A stretch of DNA of 64,000 nucleotides from DASUPK01 sp963695675 (GTDB lineage: Bacteria; Actinomycetota; Thermoleophilia; Solirubrobacterales; 70-9): positions 310,001 through 374,000 of the forward strand of contig CAVOGY010000002.1 in the NCBI GenBank assembly GCA_963695675.1, in the 5' to 3' direction. The translations under genes were made by a program, and so were the position numbers. The notes under the pieces were generated by a model. That model saw nothing but the letters and a program-made list of their open reading frames with translations, ran no database searches and was not told the origin of the DNA. The number at the start of each line of letters is the position of its first letter. Positions within the stretch are counted from its first letter, which is position 1. This document shows positions 59,003-64,000 of the stretch, in pieces.

Positions 59003-59771
59003 GCTGAGCGTCGTTTGCCGGTCCTGCGGTGAGGAGGTCAGCCCCTATGTGACCGAGTGCCCGTACTGCGGCACTCGCCTCCGGAAGCGCGCGCCCAAGC
59101 TCGAGCTCCGAGGCGACGAGCTCACGCCCCGGGAGTCGCGTCGCGTCCGGCGCCGCCTGGCGCGCGCCCGGCGGACCGAGGCGCTCGCCGAGCGCCCCTA
59201 CGCCGTGATCGCGGCGATCCTCATCCCCGCCGTGCTGGTGCTCGTGCGCGTGGCGAGCTCGGCGCTCGACGCCCACGACCTGGGCGCAATCGTCGGTCCG
59301 GTCGGCGGGGACTGGTGGCGATACTTCGCCGCCCCCTTCGTCTATCCGGACGTCGGCTACCTCTTCATCGCCTCGGCGGGGATCGCGATCTTCGGCGTGG
59401 CGGTCGAGCAACGGCTCGGGACGATCCCGACCGTCGTCCTCATCGTCGCCTCGGGCGCGCTCGGGATGCTCGCGGCCGATGGCATCGAGACCGCCTTCGC
59501 CAGCAATAACGACATCCTGCTCGCCGCGGGCGGCAACGGCATCGCCCTCGGGCTGCTCGGCGCCTGGGCGGTGATGCGCACGGCGGAGGTCCGCGCCGAC
59601 CCGAGCGAGGACGTGGAGGTGATCGGCGCCGCAGTCTGCGCGGCCGTTCTCATCCTGCTGCCGCTGGTCGACGATTACGCGAGCGTGTTCGCCGGTCTGG
59701 CCGGGGGCCTGGTCGGCGCCGGCTGCGGGCTGGCCGCCGTCCTGGCTCGGCGGGAGCGCCAACCCCGCTGA
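58989..59771 (+). CDS. Zinc ribbon plus rhomboid-like membrane protein, active-site residues absent
   Basis: 260 residues. A double-CxxC zinc ribbon (C10, C13, C24, C27), a basic linker (ESRRVRRRLARARR), then about six membrane spans. The stretch AGGNGIALGLLGAWAVM matches the rhomboid GxSGxxxGLLGA helix with Asn in place of the catalytic Ser. The expected His/Asn pair after the first loop is absent (VYPDVGYLFIASAG). It is therefore likely a rhomboid pseudoprotease that binds membrane proteins. Co-translated with the HxlR regulator. Confidence 0.72.
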   Translation: MSSPELSVVCRSCGEEVSPYVTECPYCGTRLRKRAPKLELRGDELTPRESRRVRRRLARARRTEALAERPYAVIAAILIPAVLVLVRVASSALDAHDLGAIVGPVGGDWWRYFAAPFVYPDVGYLFIASAGIAIFGVAVEQRLGTIPTVVLIVASGALGMLAADGIETAFASNNDILLAAGGNGIALGLLGAWAVMRTAEVRADPSEDVEVIGAAVCAAVLILLPLVDDYASVFAGLAGGLVGAGCGLAAVLARRERQPR

Positions 59772-59773
59772 CG

Positions 59774-60430
59774 TTGCCCACGGACAAGTTCATCTCGATC
59801 ACGCCCGAGCTCCACCGCTATTCGGTGGGCCACAGCTCATTCAGGGACGGCGTGGTCCCCGAGGTCGAGCAGGCGGGCGAGGACATGGGAGACCTCGCCC
59901 TCATGCAGATCGCCGGCGACCAGGCGGCGTTCATGACCATCGTCGTGCGGGCGATCGGCGCGCGGCGGGCCCTCGAGGTCGGGACTTTCCTCGGCTACGG
60001 GGCGATCGCGATCGCCCGAGGGCTTCCGGACGACGGCGAGCTGATCTGCCTCGAGCTCGATGAGGAGTACGCCGAACGGGCCCGCGAGCACCTGCGCAGG
60101 GCGGGCCTCGACGGGAAGGTCGAGATCCGGGTCGGACCCGCTCTGGAGAGCCTGCGGGCGATGGACCGCACCGAGCAGTTCGACTTCGCCTTCATCGACG
60201 CGGACAAGACCGAGTACATCGACGACTTCGAGGAGGGTCTGGCGCGGCTTCGCCCGAACGGCGTGATCATGATCGACAACACCCTCCGCGAGGGAACGGT
60301 GCTGGATCCCGGGGACTCGGAGTCCGCCCGCGTGACCGCCGAGCTCAATGACCGGCTGGCGAAGGACGAGCGGGTGGACGTTGCGCTGCTCGGCCTGGCG
60401 GACGGGATCACGATGGCGCGCAAGCGGTGA
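59774..60430 (+). CDS. Class I SAM-dependent O-methyltransferase
   Basis: 218 residues from a TTG. The catechol-OMT-like pattern is clear: RALEVGTFLGYGAIAIARGL (SAM loop), LICLELDEEYAERAREHLR, FDFAFIDADKTEYIDDFE (metal-binding Asp) and GVIMIDNTLREGTV. It probably methylates a hydroxyl of a small molecule or lipid-linked phenol with a divalent metal. It overlaps the next gene by 4 bases. Confidence 0.87.
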   Translation: MPTDKFISITPELHRYSVGHSSFRDGVVPEVEQAGEDMGDLALMQIAGDQAAFMTIVVRAIGARRALEVGTFLGYGAIAIARGLPDDGELICLELDEEYAERAREHLRRAGLDGKVEIRVGPALESLRAMDRTEQFDFAFIDADKTEYIDDFEEGLARLRPNGVIMIDNTLREGTVLDPGDSESARVTAELNDRLAKDERVDVALLGLADGITMARKR

Positions 60431-61197
60431 GCGCCCTCCCGACGGACGACCGCGGCTGGTTCCAGCTGGTGCTCGGCAACCAACCGCCGCTCTGGCGGCT
60501 CTACACCGAGGCATGCGGCGGCGAGGTGTTCACCGACGGGGACGTCCAGGCGGCGATCCTCCCGGCGTCGCCCAATCGCTCGTTCTTCAACTCCGTCTTC
60601 TACGAGGACTCCGAGCATCTGGTCGACGCCCTACCGCGCCTCGCGGATGCCTACGACGACGCCGGAGTCAACGCCTGGACGGTCTGGATCCCTGCGGACG
60701 ACGAGCGCGCGAGGAGCGGGCTGGCCGACGCCGGCCACGTCCTCGACGCGACGCCGCGAGCGATGGCCTTCGAGCTCTCGAATCTCCGCGTCCCCGAGCC
60801 CGACCCCGAGCTCAAGATCCGCAGCGAGATGGACATGGAGCTGATCCGGGTGATCAACGAGACCGCATACGGCTTTCCGGCCGGGGACTTCCCGCCGATG
60901 AATCCGTTGCCAGACACGGAGGCCTATCTCGCGAGTCTCGACGGCGAGACCGTGGGGACGACCCTGGTCTGGGACCGCGGCGACGATGCCGAGGTCACCT
61001 TCGTCGCCACCCTGCCGGAGGCCCGCGGCCGGGGCATCGCCGGTCGGCTCCTCGGCCATGCGCTCGAGAGGGAGCGCGAACGCGGCAAGTCGGCCTCGAC
61101 GCTGATCGCCACGAAGCTCGGCTACCCCGTCTACGAGAAGCTCGGCTACCGGGACGTCGGGGGGCTTGAGATGTGGGAACGGCGGAAGCCACGATGA
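60427..61197 (+). CDS. GNAT-family N-acetyltransferase
   Basis: 256 residues from a GTG. The C-terminal GNAT domain is visible: VGTTLVWDRGDDAEVTFVAT, LPEARGRGIAGRLLGHALER (acetyl-CoA loop R-G-x-G-I-A) and ATKLGYPVYEKLGYRDVGG. The N-terminal half is a second, degenerate GNAT-like region. The substrate is unknown. It sits in a run of overlapping genes from 59774 to 61535. Confidence 0.83.
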   Translation: MSALPTDDRGWFQLVLGNQPPLWRLYTEACGGEVFTDGDVQAAILPASPNRSFFNSVFYEDSEHLVDALPRLADAYDDAGVNAWTVWIPADDERARSGLADAGHVLDATPRAMAFELSNLRVPEPDPELKIRSEMDMELIRVINETAYGFPAGDFPPMNPLPDTEAYLASLDGETVGTTLVWDRGDDAEVTFVATLPEARGRGIAGRLLGHALERERERGKSASTLIATKLGYPVYEKLGYRDVGGLEMWERRKPR

Positions 61198-61535
61198 GCC
61201 CGGGGCGCTACAGCGACGAGCAGATCGACGCCGCGATCGAGGCGATCTCCGACCCCGAGGTCTTCCGCGAGACCGAGCGGCAGGTGGCGCGTGCGGCGCC
61301 GCGCCTGCAGCGGATCCTCGCCGAGGCACTGGGGGAGGGCGGCTGGTTCGGCGAGTCGCACGACGCGGAGGTCCTGAAGGCCGCGACGACGCCTGACGAG
61401 GAGGCGCGGCTGATTGCCGTCCGCACGCTGCTCGCCGAGGAGGCGCGCATGGGAATGATGGTCGGCGTCGCTGTAGGGTGGGCGCTCGCCGAGAGGCTCG
61501 AGCAGCAGGGACCGGAGCAGACGAAGGAGGACTGA
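61194..61535 (+). CDS. Hypothetical helical protein
   Basis: 113 residues from the ATG at 61194, overlapping the GNAT gene by 4 bases (ATGA). It is mostly helical and acidic (YSDEQIDAAIEAISDPEVFR, TPDEEARLIAVRTLLAEEAR) with a mildly hydrophobic helix MGMMVGVAVGWALAERL. Not recognised. The AAGGAGGA near its end serves the next gene. Confidence 0.65.
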   Translation: MSPGRYSDEQIDAAIEAISDPEVFRETERQVARAAPRLQRILAEALGEGGWFGESHDAEVLKAATTPDEEARLIAVRTLLAEEARMGMMVGVAVGWALAERLEQQGPEQTKED

Positions 61536-61540
61536 CGCAG

Positions 61541-61909
61541 ATGGAGATCAACTACCTCGGCCATTCGACCGTCGAGCTGGTGGACGGCGACACGCGCGTC
61601 CTCATCGATCCGTTCCTGAAGCCGAACAACCCGGCGGCCAAGCTCACCGCCGAGGAGGTCAACCCAACTCACGTGCTGATGACCCACGCGCACCTGGACC
61701 ATTACGCCGACGCGATCGCTGTGGGCAAGCGCACCGGCGCCAGCTTCGTGGCCATTACGGAGTTGGCCAACGTGCTCGGACGAGCAGGGGATCGAGGACG
61801 CAGTCGACGCCAACCTCGGTGGAATCGTCACCTACGACTGGGGCTGGGTGAAGCTGGTGCAGGCCCACCACACGAGCACCGTCCCCGGCTCCACCGACCG
61901 TCCGTATAG
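61541..61909 (+). CDS. N-terminal part of frameshifted UPF0173-type MBL hydrolase
   Basis: ATG at 61541. MEINYLGHSTVELVDGDTRV, LIDPFLKPNNP and VLMTHAHLDHYADAIAVGK are typical of the UPF0173 metal-dependent hydrolases. The frame is right up to NVLG (about 61779). One extra A at 61780 shifts it; without that base the text runs on as NVLGEQGIEDAVDANLGG. The rest is in the frame ending at 62255. The intact protein would be about 237 residues. Confidence 0.8.
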   Translation: MEINYLGHSTVELVDGDTRVLIDPFLKPNNPAAKLTAEEVNPTHVLMTHAHLDHYADAIAVGKRTGASFVAITELANVLGRAGDRGRSRRQPRWNRHLRLGLGEAGAGPPHEHRPRLHRPSV

Positions 61910-62255
61910 CCCCACATCGGGCACGGTGATCGGTGCGGCATGCGGCGTGGTGGTCAACATCGGCGGCAAGACCCTGTACCACCTCGGCGACACGGCGTTG
62001 TTCAGCGACCTGAAGCTGATCGTCGAGCGGACCCCCGCCGAGATCGCCTTCATCCCGATCGGCGGCCACTACACGATGCATCGCGAGGACGCCGTGGTCG
62101 CCGCCGACTTCGTAGGCGCCGAGATCGTCATCCCGGTCCACTACAACACCTGGCCGCCGATCGAGACAGACGCCGAGGCGTTCAAGTCCGACGTCGAGTC
62201 GAAGACGAAGTCGAAGGTCGCTGTGCTGGCGCCGGGCGAGTCGCTCAGCGTCTAG
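61848..62255 (+). CDS. C-terminal part of frameshifted UPF0173-type MBL hydrolase
   Basis: The frame is authentic from 61782 (EQGIEDAVDANLGGIVTYDW); the GTG at 61848 is only the first possible start. It holds the other family marks: VQAHHTSTVPG, GKTLYHLGDTALFSDL, IPIGGHYTMHREDAV and IPVHYNTWPPIE. These provide the remaining metal ligands. The 3' end overlaps the convergent small gene by 4 bases. Confidence 0.8.
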   Translation: MKLVQAHHTSTVPGSTDRPYSPTSGTVIGAACGVVVNIGGKTLYHLGDTALFSDLKLIVERTPAEIAFIPIGGHYTMHREDAVVAADFVGAEIVIPVHYNTWPPIETDAEAFKSDVESKTKSKVAVLAPGESLSV

Positions 62256-62515
62256 TCAGCCTGGGAGCCGCGCCGGAACCAGACCGACCGGTCCTGCCAG
62301 TCGTGCGCCATCAGGACGCAGCCGGCGAGGGCCCAGGCGATCGCCCGGTTGGACTCCGAGCGGCGGGCCGCGAGCTGTGCCAGTCCGGCCGTCGCGACCG
62401 CGATGCCCGTCAGCCCGTGATGAAGGCGCTGGCCCCCGATCCAGACCCGCCGACGCTCCGGATCAACTCCGAAGATGCGGTTTCCGACCTTCCATGGATT
62501 CATCTCGAGGGCCAT
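62252..62515 (-). CDS. Hypothetical small protein with one weak membrane segment
   Basis: 87 residues; an internal Met five codons in (MNPWKVGNRIFG) may be the true start. One moderately hydrophobic segment, LTGIAVATAGLAQLAARRS, then AIAWALAGCVLMAHDW. Not recognised. It is divergent from the di-iron gene across a 165-base gap. Confidence 0.55.
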   Translation of the reverse strand: MALEMNPWKVGNRIFGVDPERRRVWIGGQRLHHGLTGIAVATAGLAQLAARRSESNRAIAWALAGCVLMAHDWQDRSVWFRRGSQAD

Positions 62516-62560
62516 ATCGGCTCACCGTCCGTGGTGGTTGAGTGACCTCTGCATACCCTA

Positions 62561-62597
62561 CACAAAAATTGGTAATCGTGTGCCACAAAAGTTGGTA
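62561..62597. promoter_or_regulatory. Direct-repeat operator candidate upstream of the di-iron gene
   Basis: CACAAAAATTGGTA (62561-62574) and CACAAAAGTTGGTA (62584-62597) match at 13 of 14 positions with 23 bases between starts. GCATACC and GGTAGGCATA flank the pair. This is an AT-rich island in a GC-rich intergenic region, between divergent genes. Confidence 0.6.
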
Positions 62598-62680
62598 GGC
62601 ATAAGGCGGGACTGGCCAGCCAGCCAGTTTGTGCGGTAGGCTGCGACCGAGCAGCCGTCAGCGACCCAGGAGGAGAGCGA

Positions 62681-63625
62681 ATGGAGCCGGTCGAGGCAAA
62701 GGACGCCACGCAGTCGGGACCGTCGAGGGCACAGCGCGAGGACTTCCGCGCGACCTCGGACCCGGCCCTCCAGCGGGGGGACCGCAGCGACGTCAAGCTC
62801 CTCGACTACACCCAGCTCTACAACCTCTGGGAGCGCCAGCAGTGGGCGACTCAGGACCTCGACTTCTCCCAGGACCGGATCCACTGGCACGAGCGCATCC
62901 CCCCGGAGGAGCGCTTCCAGCGCATGTACGGGCTCTCGAGCTTCTTCATCGGCGAGCAGAAGGTCGCCGACGAGCTCGGGCCGATCATGCGCGCCGCCCC
63001 CACCGAGGCGCAGCGAATCTTCCTCTCCACGCAGATCGCCGACGAGGCTCGCCACGTCCGCTTCTTCGACCGGTTCTTCAGCGAGGTGGGCGTGCTCGAA
63101 AACGCGACCGAGCTCAAGCAGCGCCTCGACGCGCTGGACCAGCATCTCAACCCGGCATTCCACGAGCTCTTCGACGGGCTGCTCAAGGAGCGGGTGGACC
63201 GCCTGGGCGCGGAGCCTGGCGACCACGATGCGCTGGTCGAGGCGATCACCCTCTACCACATGGTGATCGAGGGGATGCTGGCCCTCACCGGGCAGCATTT
63301 CATCATCGACTACAACGAGCGGATGGGGACCCTGCCCGCGTTCGTCGAGGGCTTCTCCAACGTCGCCCGCGACGAGCACCGGCACATCGCCTTCGGCGTC
63401 CGCTTCCTCACCGAGTGCGTGAACGCGGACCAGCGCTACCGCGAGGTGATCCAGAACATGCTGATGAAGTCACTGCCCATCGCCGACAAGGTGATCGATC
63501 CGCCCTGGGACGAGGAGGACGATCTCGAGCTCTTCGGCGTCAGCCGGGAGGAGACTCACGCCTTCGCGGCGCAGTGCCTCACCCGGCGGCTCAAGGTCAT
63601 CGGGCTCGCGCCCGCCGCTGCCTGA
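62681..63625 (+). CDS. Di-iron ferritin-like (R2-like) protein
   Basis: 314 residues with a GAGGAGAGCGAATG start region. The full di-iron set is present: Glu92, Glu122/His125 (DEARH), Glu197, Glu232/His235 (DEHRH). It is clearly paralogous to the N-terminal domain at 10063-11346 (shared LDFSQDR, ITLYHMVIE, PGQHF/TGQHF) but has no SCP2 domain. No nrdE/nrdA neighbour, so it is more likely an R2-like oxidase than a ribonucleotide reductase subunit. Substrate unknown. Confidence 0.82.
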   Translation: MEPVEAKDATQSGPSRAQREDFRATSDPALQRGDRSDVKLLDYTQLYNLWERQQWATQDLDFSQDRIHWHERIPPEERFQRMYGLSSFFIGEQKVADELGPIMRAAPTEAQRIFLSTQIADEARHVRFFDRFFSEVGVLENATELKQRLDALDQHLNPAFHELFDGLLKERVDRLGAEPGDHDALVEAITLYHMVIEGMLALTGQHFIIDYNERMGTLPAFVEGFSNVARDEHRHIAFGVRFLTECVNADQRYREVIQNMLMKSLPIADKVIDPPWDEEDDLELFGVSREETHAFAAQCLTRRLKVIGLAPAAA

Positions 63626-63664
63626 CCTTCTTCGGCGTCGACTTCTGGTAGCTGACGCCGACTT

Positions 63665-64000
63665 CTACTGCGTCGGGGGCGTGGAGGTGGCCGGCTGGGA
63701 GTCGGTGGCCGCCGGCTCAACTGCGGTCGTCGAGGTGGTGCCGCCGGAGGAGCAGGTGCTCGGCGCACCCGGATCCGTCACTCCGTCGCCGTCCGCGTCG
63801 CACGAGGTCGTCGACGGTTCGACGCCGGTGGTGACCGGGCCTGACTGCTCGATGCCGCTGGCGCCCCTGGAGTCGGTGTTGGCCAAGGTGCTGGCCTTGT
63901 GTCGCTTGTGCTTGCCCTTGGTCGCTGTCGTGGACCCGGTTCCGCCGGTCGAGGCCTGATCGGCCGGCTGCGGCGGGACCGTCACCGTGTCCGCGGGCTG
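63665..64000 (-). CDS. C-terminal part of a Thr/Ser/Pro-rich protein (5' end outside window)
   Basis: The minus-strand frame is open to the window edge; a GTG at 63985 is possible but the sequence before it (QPADTV) continues the repeat-like QPAD pattern, so the start is probably further on. Low-complexity Thr/Ser/Pro/Gly with a thrombospondin-type-3-like acidic motif CDADGDGVTDPGAPSTC that could bind Ca. It is likely an extracellular linker or wall-associated tail. Confidence 0.5.
   Translation of the reverse strand, partial: QPADTVTVPPQPADQASTGGTGSTTATKGKHKRHKASTLANTDSRGASGIEQSGPVTTGVEPSTTSCDADGDGVTDPGAPSTCSSGGTTSTTAVEPAATDSQPATSTPPTQ

Overview
The window is high-GC, densely coding bacterial chromosome. 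The order glmU-prs-rplY(ctc)-pth-mfd-foldase-mazG-eno-divIC, preceded by rsmI, metG, tatD, rsmA and ispE, is a typical actinobacterial housekeeping backbone. Together with the GTG/TTG starts, an LCP-family protein, many TetR/HxlR regulators and a csrA gene, this suggests a deep-branching actinobacterium of the Thermoleophilia/Solirubrobacterales type. That placement is inference from gene content only. No phage, integrase, transposase, CRISPR array or rRNA operon is visible. One tRNA gene (Gln, UUG) is present.

Layout. 0-7 kb: proteostasis block with hsp20, a first lon, and a second divergent lon that overlaps an HxlR-type regulator. 7-12 kb: MBL hydrolase, two TetR regulators, a tandem-hotdog thioesterase and a di-iron ferritin-like/SCP2 fusion oxygenase divergent from its TetR across a palindromic operator; probably lipid or acyl metabolism. 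12-28 kb: glyS, FmdB zinc ribbon, LCP protein, ROK kinase, rsmI, a PQQ-type propeller, a RemA/DUF370-like small protein, metG, secreted proteins including a trypsin-like protease, tatD-rsmA-ispE, a DedA-PAP2 fusion and a PucR-type regulator. 28-45 kb: tRNA-Gln, glmU-prs, small unknowns, GDPD, an ABC1 kinase, rplY-pth-enoyl-CoA hydratase, mfd, foldase, mazG, eno, divIC. 45-54 kb: four tandem, translationally coupled paralogues of a large polytopic membrane protein (glycosyltransferase-C-like), three of them interrupted by frameshifts. 54-64 kb: unknowns, csrA, nuclease, class I aldolase, a YbdK-type ligase, HxlR plus a degenerate rhomboid, methyltransferase, GNAT, a frameshifted UPF0173 hydrolase, and a second di-iron protein.

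The most unusual signal is non-coding. Two interspersed repeat families run through the window. Family A (about 96 bp, six copies, several small hairpins) sits directly behind genes; in five of six copies its terminal TAG is the stop codon of the adjoining gene. Family B is a roughly 36-bp hairpin with conserved flanks (GATGCGAGGG ... CCCGTTTGATG). Its stem changes between copies while staying complementary. It inserts into itself (three loci) and into an A element (one locus), and it lies inside or at the edge of coding sequences (mfd, pth, pucR, the LCP gene). Also notable are a candidate leftward small RNA with a clear intrinsic terminator behind prs, several palindromic operators, and an out-of-phase tandem duplication at the break in the first of the four membrane-protein paralogues.
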